Positions 46,066-55,738 are shown, counted from the stretch's first letter. The stretch: 64,000 bases of DNA from Legionella taurinensis (GCF_900452865.1 NZ_UGOZ01000001.1:744001-808000), one strand, 5' to 3'. The notes: generated by a model from the letters alone, not told the origin. Program-made: numbers and translations.

Positions 46066-47211
46066 TTATTTCATGGCTTGAATGAGGTAAATGATGCCGT
46101 TGTAGTCATCTGACAGGTAAAGCACCCCTGCTTTACCTTCCACCACGTGGACCGGCCTGCCCATGACTTTTCCATTCTTTAAAAAGCCGGTGATGAAATC
46201 CTCTTCGCTTACGTGTCCTCCTGCGACGGTGAGCATTACCACTTTATAACCGACTTTCACCGAGCTGTTCCAGGAACCATGCAAGGCGACTAAGGCTTTG
46301 CCGTACCAGGGGGATTGCCGGTTTTTAATAAAAGTCAGGCCTAAAGGCGCCTGGTGTGCGTCAAATTCAAACACCGGGGGGAGGGACTGTTTAATCTGTT
46401 GCTCATGCCCCTGGCCGTAGTCAGGATCGGGTACGCGGTTACCGTTGGCATAGGGCCAGCCATAAAATTGATTTTCTAAAATGACATTGAGTTCCTCAGG
46501 GGGGAAATGATCGCCTAATAAATCGCGGCCATTTTCGGTGGCATACAATTTGCCATCCTCAGGCGACCAGTCAAAACCCACGGAGTTACGCAGACCGCGG
46601 GCATAAATGCTCAGTTGCGACTCGCCGGGCTTAAAACGGCTGAGGGTGGCGCGCAGCGGATTTTTTTCAAGACAGGCATTGCAGGAGGAGCCAATAGCGA
46701 CATAAGCGTAGCCGTCAGGTCCAAATCGAATCGTGCGCGTCCAGTGCCCGCTGCCGGAGGGCAGGCCGGTAATGAGTCGCTTATACTCCCCAACGGTAGT
46801 TCCGGTGTCTTCCTGAAAGGCAATGCGTCCAATGGCATTCTCTTCAGCCACGTACAGGTAACCGTCATGAACATCCATGCTGTGGGGTTTTTGCAGGCCT
46901 TCAATCAAAACCCGCCGTTGTTGTGGTTGTTGATAAGGGATTAAAAGCACACGGCCTTTAAAGGGTTCGCTAACCAGTAAATCGCCCGTGCTGGTGACGT
47001 GCATAAAACGTGGATTTTCAAGATGTTTAATGTAGGGCTTAATCGTAACCTGAGCCTTGGAGGCCAGTGCTGTAGGGCTTGCTTTTAAAAAAGGAAGGGC
47101 TCTGCCAACTAATTCCCCCAGGGCAATATTAAATCCCAACAGTGGCAGACTTAAATAAATCAAGCCGCAAAGGCTGAGCGCCACCACTGAAATGACCAGC
47201 AGTTTTTTCAT
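46066..47211 (-). CDS. Membrane-anchored PQQ-type sugar dehydrogenase (sorbosone dehydrogenase family)
   Basis: The product is 381 residues. An N-terminal hydrophobic helix (LLVISVVALSLCGLIYLSLPLLG) exports or anchors it. A six-bladed propeller follows, with GSGHWTRTIRFGPDGYAYVAIGSSCNAC, ARGLRNSVGFDWSPEDGKLYATENGRD and LGDHFPPEELN, matching the soluble glucose/sorbosone dehydrogenase family, which binds PQQ and calcium. The cofactor set cannot be proven by eye. The ATG at 47211 has AGGG 5 bases upstream. Confidence 0.85.
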   Translation of the reverse strand: MKKLLVISVVALSLCGLIYLSLPLLGFNIALGELVGRALPFLKASPTALASKAQVTIKPYIKHLENPRFMHVTSTGDLLVSEPFKGRVLLIPYQQPQQRRVLIEGLQKPHSMDVHDGYLYVAEENAIGRIAFQEDTGTTVGEYKRLITGLPSGSGHWTRTIRFGPDGYAYVAIGSSCNACLEKNPLRATLSRFKPGESQLSIYARGLRNSVGFDWSPEDGKLYATENGRDLLGDHFPPEELNVILENQFYGWPYANGNRVPDPDYGQGHEQQIKQSLPPVFEFDAHQAPLGLTFIKNRQSPWYGKALVALHGSWNSSVKVGYKVVMLTVAGGHVSEEDFITGFLKNGKVMGRPVHVVEGKAGVLYLSDDYNGIIYLIQAMK

Positions 47212-47254
47212 CAATGCCCTCTTTATTCTGGGTTAACCGGGGCAGTTAAATCCC

Positions 47255-47479
47255 TTATCCTTTCGAGGAGCGCGGATCGTGCCCGTGGCTGTCTTTAACG
47301 GCTATTTGTCCGTTTTTGTTATGAATCACCAGTTCAGACTGGGTGCTTCGGCTCATGATTCTTGCCTGATTTACCGCTTCTTTTTTAGTTGAATAATGGC
47401 CAAGGGTTGACTGAACATTGGTTTTTTTAATATCCCAACCGCCTTTGGCATTGGGTACGACATGGTGCTCATTTCTCAT
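47255..47479 (-). CDS. DUF2188 protein
   Basis: The product is 74 residues. HHVVPNAKGGWDIKKTNVQ, followed by ALA-type repeat spacing (STKKEAVNQARIMSRSTQSELVIHNKNGQI), matches DUF2188, a small beta-alpha-beta family of unknown role often linked to stress. The tail KDSHGHDPRSSKG is typical too. GGAG lies 6 bases before the ATG. It may be co-transcribed with the downstream dehydrogenase. Confidence 0.9.
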   Translation of the reverse strand: MRNEHHVVPNAKGGWDIKKTNVQSTLGHYSTKKEAVNQARIMSRSTQSELVIHNKNGQIAVKDSHGHDPRSSKG

Positions 47480-47647
47480 GGGAGTCTCCCTGCTTAATCA
47501 CATGGATTGGACTTTTCATGAACAGTATAGTCAAGCCCTTTAAAAGGTGTGAAACCGCATGGACCATAACTAATGAAATTTACCCAATCTGACCATATAT
47601 AATTCAGCTATACTTTGCTAAGGATCATTGAATTCGAAGAATCAGGG

Positions 47648-47995
47648 ATGAACCAGAATTCAAGCACATATTCGTCTTTTGCCGTCGCGTTGTTAAAAAA
47701 ATCACGCCGGAATCGAGGCGTTCTGAATGCCGTCCTTCGTTTGGCAGTCGCTGTGTTGTTGTTTATCACCACCACGTCTTACAGGCAGGTTAATCGCTTA
47801 ATCGTAGACAGTCAATGGATTAACCACACCCATCGCGTCATTCAAAATGTGGAATCCACCCGGTATGGAATGATGGATGCGGAATTGCGTCAGAGGGCTT
47901 ATCTGCTGAACGGATCGTCCCGGCTTTTGGCCGATTTCACTGTCATTAAAACGACGCTGGCCGTCGAATTAACCAGGCAGACGCGCGATACCTAA
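47648..47995 (+). pseudogene. Truncated CHASE3-domain sensor
   Basis: About 115 residues: a membrane helix (VLRLAVAVLLFITTTSY) followed by VDSQWINHTHRVIQNVESTRYGMMDAELRQRAYLLNGSSR, the start of a CHASE3 sensory domain. A full protein would continue through CHASE3, a second membrane helix and a kinase or cyclase, but the frame stops at 47995 just 10 bases before a convergent gene. It is best read as the 5' remnant of a sensor gene. A TTG start at 47615 is also possible. Confidence 0.6.
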
Positions 47996-48004
47996 ACCTG
48001 TCGG

Positions 48005-48457
48005 TTAATAATCATTGATTTTTAACGACAAACTCTGAATGAGGAATGGCGATTTCGATTTTAACATGGTGTTCGCGGGCACGACCAAGAGTGAAAAATC
48101 GATAATGATTGACAGCTCCGGTATTTGATACGATTGATTGATTCGCCAGCATTGGGAAGTACCGCAAGGTCCGGAGGCAGTGATGCGGGCGGCGGTAAGG
48201 GGTTTGGGATGAAGAATGAGTTTTTTAACTTTAATGAGCTCAAGCCTGTCCCTGAAAAAATGGTTCATTGGCCACCAGGCGGCAGGGTAGTAATTTCGTT
48301 TGACCTTGTCGATGTCGGTGGGGGTGTCGCCATAACTGGCAGACAGGGTATCCATCAGGGTTTGCTGTACCCAGGCCGTGACATTGTGAGGACCTGTTTT
48401 GGCATGGGCGCAAAAAAGGAGGAACAGCACAATAAAGGCCATTAACTTGTGGTTCAC
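48005..48457 (-). CDS. IcmL/DotI-like periplasmic protein
   Basis: The product is 150 residues with a signal peptide (MNHKLMAFIVLFLLFCAHA). The mature part follows the IcmL/DotI periplasmic domain layout: AWVQQTLMDTLSASYGD, then a Y-P-A-A-W-W segment, FFRDRLELIKVKKLIL, and a C-terminal strand pair with SYQIPELSIIIDFSLLVV. True IcmL/DotI has a membrane anchor and cytosolic N-terminus; this is shorter and secreted, so it is a paralogue outside the dot/icm loci, as is common in Legionella. A cysteine pair (PCGTSQC) is an added feature. Function unknown. Confidence 0.7.
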   Translation of the reverse strand: MNHKLMAFIVLFLLFCAHAKTGPHNVTAWVQQTLMDTLSASYGDTPTDIDKVKRNYYPAAWWPMNHFFRDRLELIKVKKLILHPKPLTAARITASGPCGTSQCWRINQSYQIPELSIIIDFSLLVVPANTMLKSKSPFLIQSLSLKINDY

Positions 48458-48556
48458 AATTCAAATCCTTTTGTTTTGCGATAATTACAAGAATAGCCTA
48501 TTTTGCACAAGGTTGGTCATGCCATACGAGGCCAGCCCTAAGGATCAGGAGAACGT

Positions 48557-49060
48557 ATGCAGCCTTATGTGATTAAAACGCAAAAATTAGGGTTACGACC
48601 CATCCGGGAAGAGGATGTGAAGTACCTGGAAGAAATTGACAAGGATCCAGTGGTTAAAGAATATTTTCCTGAAGGAACGTTAAGCCGGCGTGAAATCAGG
48701 GAATTTATTCAGGAAAGCCTTGAAAATCATGAAAATAAAAATTTGCCCTGCTTTGTGATTTTTCGTTTGAAGGACAGGCGTTTCGTAGGCGAGGCGTATT
48801 TTGACCAGCTCGAAAGCGGTGAAATTAAGGTCGGTTACCTGTTCCATCGTCAATTCTGGAATCGCGGCTATGCCACGGAGGTACTAAAGGCCCTGCTCAA
48901 CTGGGCGAAAAAAAACATCAAGGCGGATTACATTATTGCGTATGCGGATAAAGAGAATGTGGCGTCATTCCGTGTCATGCAAAAATGCGGTATGCGGTTT
49001 TATAAAGAAGCGCATTTTCTAGGCATGGATTGCAAATTTTATCGCATTCGCAATCGCTAG
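48557..49060 (+). CDS. GNAT acetyltransferase (RimJ/RimL type)
   Basis: The product is 167 residues: KLGLRPIREEDVKYLEEIDKD start, GEIKVGYLFHRQFWNRGYATEVLKALLNWAKKN with the acetyl-CoA loop (RQFWNRGYA), and ENVASFRVMQKCGM at the end. It is paralogous to the gene at 19712, with the same length and motif spacing. CAGGAG lies 5 bases before the ATG. Its 3' end overlaps argE by 4 bases in convergent orientation. Confidence 0.88.
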   Translation: MQPYVIKTQKLGLRPIREEDVKYLEEIDKDPVVKEYFPEGTLSRREIREFIQESLENHENKNLPCFVIFRLKDRRFVGEAYFDQLESGEIKVGYLFHRQFWNRGYATEVLKALLNWAKKNIKADYIIAYADKENVASFRVMQKCGMRFYKEAHFLGMDCKFYRIRNR

Positions 49061-50226
49061 CTGCCCGCCTGCCCGCAAAAGAACTGGATGACATTTTTTA
49101 AGACATGCTCACAGATAATCAATTGATCCAATGTCACAAATTCATTGGGGCGATGCGCCTCGGCAATGTCGCCCGGACCGCAGATAATGGTGGGAATTCC
49201 CATGTCCTGAAAGGCGCCGGCTTCGGTTGCATAAGAGACTTTAAGCCGCTCTTTCACGCCGGTAACAGTCCTTAATAAATGGGTAATGGGTGCGTCTTCG
49301 CGTGCTGTAAAACCGGAGGCGTCAGAGACCTGATCAAAATAAATCGCTGCTTCCTTATAGGTCGTTTGCATCTCGGGCAACAATTGCTCGTTAATGTGGT
49401 TCTCCACCTGGCTTCGGAAATGCTCTAAAGGAAATTCGGGAATGTAGCGAACTTCCAGCATGAATTCACAGATCCCGGGAATGATGTTGGAGGCATTACC
49501 GCCACTGATTAAATTGGTGGATATGGTGGAGTAAGGGATATTAAATGCGTCATCGAAAGGCCCTATGGCTTTTAAATGATTAAATAAATCATTGATATAG
49601 GTAATCAGCCGGCTTGCATACTCGATGGCATTACAGCCTTCGGTGACCATGGAGGAATGCGCGGCTTTGCCCTGGACCTGGCAATGGTAAACACGCCGCG
49701 ACTTTTCCCCCACAATCGGTTTCATGCCGGAGGGTTCACCAATGATGCAGCCTTCGGGTTGAAGCGTGATCTGTTTCAGGTAGTCGGCCACAAAATCAAC
49801 GCCCAGGCAGCCGATTTCTTCATCGCAGGTGAAAGCAAAATGCACCGGCTTTTTCAGGGTGGAGCGTTTGAGTTCAGGCACCATGGCCAACACGACAGCC
49901 AGGAACCCTTTCATGTCGCAGGCGCCGCGACCGTAAATTCGGCCGTCTTTTTCAACCGCTTGAAAAGGATCCGTTTCCCAGAGCTGGCCGGCCACCGGTA
50001 CCACATCGGTATGACCGGATAATAACAGCCCGCCCTGGCGGCTGCCGTCACTGGCAGGCAGGGTGGCGAGCAGGTTGGCTTTATCATCCGCTGTGCCAGG
50101 AATGATGGTGGCCTCGATTTGATGAGATTGAAACCAGCCTGCTATTTCATGAATCAATTCCAGGTTGCTGTTGCTGGATACAGTATTAAAACTTATCAGG
50201 CGGTGGAGCCATTCAAATTTATTCAT
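49057..50226 (-). CDS. argE: Acetylornithine deacetylase (ArgE, M20A)
   Basis: The product is 389 residues. Metal-binding motifs run in order: SGHTDVVPV (His, Asp), RGACDMKGF (bridging Asp), TCDEEIGCLG (catalytic Glu and ligand Glu), and CGPGDIAEAHRPNEFV near the C-terminus (His ligand). The central AAHSSMVTEGCNAIEYA matches the lid domain. It removes acetyl from N2-acetylornithine in arginine synthesis. The gene is monocistronic in this window, with no other arg genes nearby. Confidence 0.9.
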   Translation of the reverse strand: MNKFEWLHRLISFNTVSSNSNLELIHEIAGWFQSHQIEATIIPGTADDKANLLATLPASDGSRQGGLLLSGHTDVVPVAGQLWETDPFQAVEKDGRIYGRGACDMKGFLAVVLAMVPELKRSTLKKPVHFAFTCDEEIGCLGVDFVADYLKQITLQPEGCIIGEPSGMKPIVGEKSRRVYHCQVQGKAAHSSMVTEGCNAIEYASRLITYINDLFNHLKAIGPFDDAFNIPYSTISTNLISGGNASNIIPGICEFMLEVRYIPEFPLEHFRSQVENHINEQLLPEMQTTYKEAAIYFDQVSDASGFTAREDAPITHLLRTVTGVKERLKVSYATEAGAFQDMGIPTIICGPGDIAEAHRPNEFVTLDQLIICEHVLKNVIQFFCGQAGS

Positions 50227-50351
50227 TTTTGATCAAAGTGGTTGTTTATGAACATAAAAAATGGTATCAAGTGTGTCTACATTATCGGTTTTTCAAGGGA
50301 TTGTAAAAAAGTAATCGTCAATCCCTGAAGACCCAACCATGAGGTTTGGCC

Positions 50352-51569
50352 ATGCCAGAGATTATATCCACACCCTCAAAAGGGGTGGTTGAAGGTGAAG
50401 ACAGGGAACATCATTTTGCTTACTTTGAAACCCAAAACGAGCGATCCGATCAGGAAGATGCGCTGGCCTGGCATACCCTGGGTGAGAATCAGCTGCGATC
50501 ATTAAGCCCTCAACAGATAGGACAACGCCTCTGGACAACCTGCAAGCTGCTCGATGAGCGGGCGAAAGACTTGCCTGAGGAAGCAGGAACAACGGCCTGC
50601 ATGACCGTTTTTGATGGCAGGGACAGTGTGATTACTGCCTCCGTTGGCGACAGTGTTGCCTTTTTGGTCGCCTATGGAAAAAAAGGAGACGTCATCAGTG
50701 CAACCCGATTAAATGCCACCCTTCATCACCCTGTTGTCCAGTCAGAGAAAGAACGCATTCTTAAAGCCGGCGGCAGTATGGATGCCAACAAAATCAATGG
50801 GGTTCTTTCGGTTTCCCGCGCCATTGGCGACTACGATACCCTCGATATCCACGGGAAAAAATTAGCGATATCTGACGCCGCGGTGGACATTGCCAGTATC
50901 GGTCAGCTATTGCACGAGGAGGAAGAGCCTGTCAGCAAAATTCAACTGATTTCAACCTGCGATGGTTTCACCGATGGTGCTGAAGACACCAGCACTGAAA
51001 GTCAGGTGATGTATTTATTGACCTGCCTTGCACGGATGAATAAGCCGGGCTTCAAGACAGAAGCTGATATTGCGGCATTCCTTGCAGCCTGTGCCATCGA
51101 ATCCCACTCAACGGACAACATCTCCATCGCGGTTCAAACCCTGGTGTACGGGGAGCCGGTATTTCTTGGCGTCTATGACGGCCATGGCGGCAATCAAATC
51201 GCCCACGAGGCAGCGATGTGGAGCGGCAATGTTTTTTTAGAACAATGTCAACTTTCACAAAGCGAGTATGAGCAACAATCATTAAGTACGGTTGAGCATA
51301 AAGAACGCTATGAGAAAGAGAATGAAAAAGCCGTGCATTTTGTTGCACAAAAGCCGCCTTATTTTTTGGAAAAATCACCGTCCTTTTTGAAGGCAACGAC
51401 AGCGAATGAAAAAGTATCCGTGGTCGGTCTCAAGGAAGAATCCTTATCGCAAAGCAGTCCTTTTTTACAAGGGACTAAATCGAGCGCATCTCAGGGATTT
51501 TTTGGTAAAAATCCCCTGAACAATGAAGAAAAAAAAGAGCCAGGCGATGTGATCACCCTGGCGAGTTAG
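50352..51569 (+). CDS. PP2C-family phosphatase with relocated DGHGG motif (permuted)
   Basis: The product is 405 residues. PP2C landmarks: RSDQEDA (QED at 34-36), GTTA (79-82), VGDS (99-101), ERILKAGG, VLSVSRAIGDYD, STCDGFTDG and STDNIS (D255). The VYDGHGG motif, which normally follows QED, instead lies at ~274-280 (D276), right after STDNIS. This order is what a circular permutation would give. All metal ligands therefore seem present. The last ~100 residues are a charged, Ser-rich tail that may be a secretion signal. ATG 50352 has GAGG 7 bases upstream. It probably dephosphorylates Ser/Thr in a host or bacterial target. Confidence 0.72.
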   Translation: MPEIISTPSKGVVEGEDREHHFAYFETQNERSDQEDALAWHTLGENQLRSLSPQQIGQRLWTTCKLLDERAKDLPEEAGTTACMTVFDGRDSVITASVGDSVAFLVAYGKKGDVISATRLNATLHHPVVQSEKERILKAGGSMDANKINGVLSVSRAIGDYDTLDIHGKKLAISDAAVDIASIGQLLHEEEEPVSKIQLISTCDGFTDGAEDTSTESQVMYLLTCLARMNKPGFKTEADIAAFLAACAIESHSTDNISIAVQTLVYGEPVFLGVYDGHGGNQIAHEAAMWSGNVFLEQCQLSQSEYEQQSLSTVEHKERYEKENEKAVHFVAQKPPYFLEKSPSFLKATTANEKVSVVGLKEESLSQSSPFLQGTKSSASQGFFGKNPLNNEEKKEPGDVITLAS

Positions 51570-51696
51570 GGTTTTATGCCAATCCGCCGGAAGAAAAACA
51601 ATTTTTTTCCATTGTTAAGTGGTTCAGACAGTATTATGCTTGTCCTGTTGTTACTGATAACTCAAGGTAGCGCTAACAAATGAACTGGGGCATTGT

Positions 51697-52674
51697 ATGG
51701 AAAATGCGATTGTAGTTATCGGGACATCTGCAGGCGGTTTAAATGCCTTAAAAAATCTTTTAAGCGAACTTCCGGCGGAATTTCCAGCGCCTATTCTGAT
51801 TGTTAAACACATTTCGTCCACTGTGGAGAATATGTTGCCTTCCCTTTTGGGCAGAATTTGTAAATTACCCGTCATTGAAGCCCGCAATAATCAACCCATT
51901 CAACCAGGCCATATTTATATTGCTCCCCCTAAATTTCATATGGTGATTGACGACGGCCATATTGCAACGCAGGAAGGTCCAAAGGTTAACCATTCGCGTC
52001 CGGCCATTGACCCTCTTTTTTATTCCGCGGCACTGCATTATAAAGAAAAAACCATTGGTATTTTGTTAAGCGGCATGCTCGATGACGGAAGTGCCGGTCT
52101 TTTAGCCATTAAAAAATGCGGGGGTATTACTCTTGTTCAGGATTTAAAGGAAGCGGAATACCCGGATATGCCTAAAAACGCCTTAAAAAACGTGCCTATC
52201 GATTATTGCCTTAACGTCAGGGAAATGGCTGCTCTGCTCATCGAATTAGTCACCAAAAAAATAAAAAACAACAGCGCGCCCTCCTCGGATATCCAGATGC
52301 TGGAACTGGAGTTTGCCATGAATTACATGCCTGCGCATCGAGTCAATATGGATGAAATTGCTACGCCTTCGGTTTTTACCTGCCCCGATTGCCAGGGTGT
52401 CTTATGGAAAATTAAAGACGACAATTTTGAGCGATACCGTTGCCATGTTGGGCATGCCTTCAGCAGGGACGGTTTGGTGGACGCTTATGAACAAAGTACT
52501 GAAACGGCCTTGTGGGCCGCGTTGAGGGCATTGGAAGAAAAAGAAAAACTGGCTCACAATGTGGCTGAAAAAGCACGGGAAATGAAATCAGAAAATGAAA
52601 AATACTTTGCCCAAAAAGCGGAAGAGGCTCGACGGTATGTAGACACCATCCGGGGCTTATTACTCAATAAGTAA
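51697..52674 (+). CDS. CheB-type methylesterase domain protein without receiver
   Basis: The product is 325 residues. A CheB catalytic domain (~1-190) has IGTSAGGLNAL (nucleophile S11), VKHIS (His) and SGMLDDGSAGL (Asp). No N-terminal receiver is present. A C-terminal zinc-ribbon-like module (TFTCPDCQG...CHVGHAF; actual start VFTCPDCQG) is followed by a helical tail. Such CheB-like proteins sit with CheB-CheR fusions in non-chemotaxis signalling. The gene is followed by the CheB-CheR-PAS gene. Confidence 0.88.
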   Translation: MENAIVVIGTSAGGLNALKNLLSELPAEFPAPILIVKHISSTVENMLPSLLGRICKLPVIEARNNQPIQPGHIYIAPPKFHMVIDDGHIATQEGPKVNHSRPAIDPLFYSAALHYKEKTIGILLSGMLDDGSAGLLAIKKCGGITLVQDLKEAEYPDMPKNALKNVPIDYCLNVREMAALLIELVTKKIKNNSAPSSDIQMLELEFAMNYMPAHRVNMDEIATPSVFTCPDCQGVLWKIKDDNFERYRCHVGHAFSRDGLVDAYEQSTETALWAALRALEEKEKLAHNVAEKAREMKSENEKYFAQKAEEARRYVDTIRGLLLNK

Positions 52675-52792
52675 TTGACTCGGGTTACCCGTAGTGCTGC
52701 TCTTACTGATTTAAAGTAGGATACCAGACCTTTATCGCCCTGTAGTGATGACTTTGGATGGGGAATAAAATAACCAAAAAAACGACCTTGAT

Positions 52793-55687
52793 GTGGACAG
52801 TATGGTAAACGAATTAACAACACCGGATGATGATCTTTTTATTGTGACGATTGGCGCCTCAGCCGGTGGCCTTGAGACCTTAAGAACATTCTTCTCTTGC
52901 CCCTCCATTCAGGCGAATATGGCGTTTGTTGTTATAACCCACTTAAATCCAAAGCAACCGAGTATGCTGCCTGAACTTTTGCAGAGTTGCACTGCTTTGA
53001 CGGTTGTGTCCATCAGTAACGAGGAAGTCGTACGGCCCAATCATGTCTATGTACTCCCTCCGGGTAAGAATGTCATGATTCATCACGGTATTTTAAGGCT
53101 TATCGAGCCTAAAACACCCGATGAATTAAAAATGCCCATAGATTATTTTCTTCGCTTTCTGGCGCTGGATAAAAAAGGAAAAGGGATTTGTATTATCCTG
53201 TCAGGTACTGGCAATGACGGCACAGCCGGATTAAGAACGTTGAGGGAACAGGGCGGACTAATTATTGTTCAATCAGCCGCGTCTGCCCGCTATGACGGCA
53301 TGCCAAAAAGCGCGATTAATACCGGCCTTGTTGATTATATTTTGCTGCCAGAAAAAATGTATCCCTTTTTGTTGGATTACATTGCGCATTTCCACGATAA
53401 GAACATTGTATTACTCGATAGCGTGGCGGAAGAAATCAACCAGATACTGGTGTTATTGAATAACCATACCGGCCATGATTTTTCCCTCTATAAACCGAAC
53501 ACTATTTTTCGCCGCATCCAAAAGCGACTCCATATTCTGCAGATTGATGATCTTTTCTTTTATATCAAATACCTTTATCAAAATCCCAATGAACTGGATA
53601 CTTTGTTTAAAGAATTATTAATCAATGTTACGAATTTTTTCCGGGATCCTGAGGCGTTTGAGGTTCTTAAAAAAATCATCCTTGAAAAAGTCATGGACAA
53701 CAAGCCCCAGGATTATTCGTTACGGGTCTGGATACCCGGGTGCTCCACTGGCGAGGAAGCGTATTCCATCGCTATCCTTTTACAGGAGTGTATGGATAGG
53801 GTAAAGCAGCGGTTTAATATACAGATTTTCGGGACGGATATTGATCAGGATGCCATTGAAATTGCCAGAACAGGCGTGTTTCCATCCAGCATTTCTTCCG
53901 AAGTTTCCCAAGAGCGGCTGGAGCGTTTTTTTGTAAAGGAAGGAGACACTTATAAAATCAATATCGACACACGCAAAATGATCATTTTTGCGGCACAGAA
54001 TTTGATAAAAGATCCACCGTTTACCAAACTCGATCTTTTGAGTTGTCGAAATTTATTAATTTATTTAACATCGCAGCTTCAAAAAAGAATTCTGCCTTTA
54101 TTTCATTACAGTTTAAAACCCAATGGCGTGTTGTTTCTTGGCACATCCGAGACGATTGGAGGCTCTGGGGATTTATTTACTATTCTGGATAGGCGATGGA
54201 AAATTTTTGAACGAAAAGGGGGCGCCACATCATTTCAGGCAGTCATTGATTTGCCTTCGAGCACGCCATTATCTGAATTTTCGAGTATGAAAGTTACGGA
54301 AAAGATTATGTACGAAAATGAACCCAATCTGACATTAATTATTGAGCAATTGTTGCTTAAAAAGTACACGCATCCTTGTGTGGTTATCGATGACGACGGA
54401 AGTATTGTCTACATCTACGGTCGGACAAGCCGCTTTCTGGAGTTCGCTGCAGGAGAAGCGAGGTTGCATTTCCTGGAAATGGTTCGCCCCGAACTGAAGG
54501 CCAAAGTATCGTTAGCCATACGCAATGCGGCCTCTCAAAAAAAGGAAATTGTTTTTAATGCCCTGCAATACAAAGACCATGCAGAAATTAAATACCTGAA
54601 TCTCAAGGTCAGGCCTATTTTTGAAGCCGAGGCATTGCATAAAAAATTACTGATGATTGTTTTTGAAGAAATAGCGACTTTTGGGCAAAACCATGAAAAA
54701 GGGCGCAGACGGCTGGAAACCAAGGATGAACTTGAAAAAAAGATTACCCAGCTTGATCAGGAATTAAAATACACCAAGGAAAGCCTGCAGACGACCATTG
54801 AAGAACTGGAAACTTCCAATGAAGAACTGAAATCGAGTAATGAGGAACTGCAGAGTACCAATGAAGAGCTGCAGAGTACCAATGAAGAGATTGAAACGTC
54901 CAAAGAAGAATTGCAGTCATTAAATGAGGAATTGACCACGGTCAATGCAGAACTTGAAAGCCGTATCGAACAATTATCCAGCGCCAATGACGACATTAAA
55001 AACCTGCTGGATAATACCGAAATCGCTACCATCTTTCTTGATAAAGACTTGTGCATTAAGCGATTTACCCCCAAAGCCACGGAAATCATTAATTTGATTT
55101 CATCCGATGTTGGCCGCCCCATCAGCCATATTGTCTCCAATCTGCAATACGACAATCTGGTTGATGATGCGAGGACGGTGTTACAGACCCTGGAACCGAC
55201 GACGAGGGAAGTCATGGATAAAAGTGAACACTGGTATGTGGTTCGCATCATTCCCTACCGCACGGTAACCAATGTGATTGATGGCGTCGTCATCACCTTC
55301 CTTAATATCCATGCGCAAAAGAAAGCAGAAAATGCATCCCTTGCATTAGAAAAAGAGGTGCTGACGCTCAGTGAAATCAACCAAATGTTATTGAACAGAT
55401 TGCCGGAAGCGGCTGTGTTATTAACCTCAGACTACAAAGTGGTTTTTGCTAACCCCAAATTTGAAAGTTTAGCGGGCCTCGTTAACAGCAAGTTAACGGG
55501 GTACTCCTTGTTTAAGTTAAAAATAAATTGGGATCACGAAAAATTGAAGCAATTACTGAATCAGGGAACGCAATTGCCGGAGAATCTGGATAATAAAATT
55601 AACATTTTTAATAATAAAAGCAAGTTGGTGAGCACGTATAAATACCCTCAATCAATGATACTGCTTTGTCTGTTTGACGAGGTATGA
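52793..55687 (+). CDS. CheB-CheR-PAS fusion signalling protein
   Basis: The product is 964 residues (GTG 52793; ATG 52802 also possible). CheB methylesterase (~12-195; IGASAGGLETL, SGTGNDGTAGL), CheR N-terminal and SAM methyltransferase domains (~215-485; WIPGCSTGEEAYS for cofactor binding, LLSCRNLLIYL), a PAS-like segment (~525-640), a regular coiled coil of repeated E-E-L-x-S-x-N units (~650-740), then PAS (~740-850) and a final PAS-like domain. Such fusions methylate and demethylate receptor-type glutamates in sensory circuits. It lies between the CheB gene and a histidine kinase on the same strand. Confidence 0.92.
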   Translation: MDSMVNELTTPDDDLFIVTIGASAGGLETLRTFFSCPSIQANMAFVVITHLNPKQPSMLPELLQSCTALTVVSISNEEVVRPNHVYVLPPGKNVMIHHGILRLIEPKTPDELKMPIDYFLRFLALDKKGKGICIILSGTGNDGTAGLRTLREQGGLIIVQSAASARYDGMPKSAINTGLVDYILLPEKMYPFLLDYIAHFHDKNIVLLDSVAEEINQILVLLNNHTGHDFSLYKPNTIFRRIQKRLHILQIDDLFFYIKYLYQNPNELDTLFKELLINVTNFFRDPEAFEVLKKIILEKVMDNKPQDYSLRVWIPGCSTGEEAYSIAILLQECMDRVKQRFNIQIFGTDIDQDAIEIARTGVFPSSISSEVSQERLERFFVKEGDTYKINIDTRKMIIFAAQNLIKDPPFTKLDLLSCRNLLIYLTSQLQKRILPLFHYSLKPNGVLFLGTSETIGGSGDLFTILDRRWKIFERKGGATSFQAVIDLPSSTPLSEFSSMKVTEKIMYENEPNLTLIIEQLLLKKYTHPCVVIDDDGSIVYIYGRTSRFLEFAAGEARLHFLEMVRPELKAKVSLAIRNAASQKKEIVFNALQYKDHAEIKYLNLKVRPIFEAEALHKKLLMIVFEEIATFGQNHEKGRRRLETKDELEKKITQLDQELKYTKESLQTTIEELETSNEELKSSNEELQSTNEELQSTNEEIETSKEELQSLNEELTTVNAELESRIEQLSSANDDIKNLLDNTEIATIFLDKDLCIKRFTPKATEIINLISSDVGRPISHIVSNLQYDNLVDDARTVLQTLEPTTREVMDKSEHWYVVRIIPYRTVTNVIDGVVITFLNIHAQKKAENASLALEKEVLTLSEINQMLLNRLPEAAVLLTSDYKVVFANPKFESLAGLVNSKLTGYSLFKLKINWDHEKLKQLLNQGTQLPENLDNKINIFNNKSKLVSTYKYPQSMILLCLFDEV

Positions 55688-55738
55688 GGGCAATAACACT
55701 ATTTATCCAATCAATGAGTTAATTTAGATGGTTTAAGG

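Noticed and set aside
47280-47330. Possible zinc/histidine cluster in the DUF2188 tail
   Set aside because: The single GHD segment is typical of the family tail and gives no metal site.
54780-54990. Apparent short tandem DNA repeats (GAAGAACTG / AATGAGGAA units)
   Set aside because: They encode the regular heptad-like coiled coil standard in CheB-CheR-PAS proteins; not an independent repeat element or CRISPR.
54757-55251. 164-codon minus-strand Ser-rich frame
   Set aside because: Antisense shadow of the repetitive coiled-coil region of the CheB-CheR-PAS gene.
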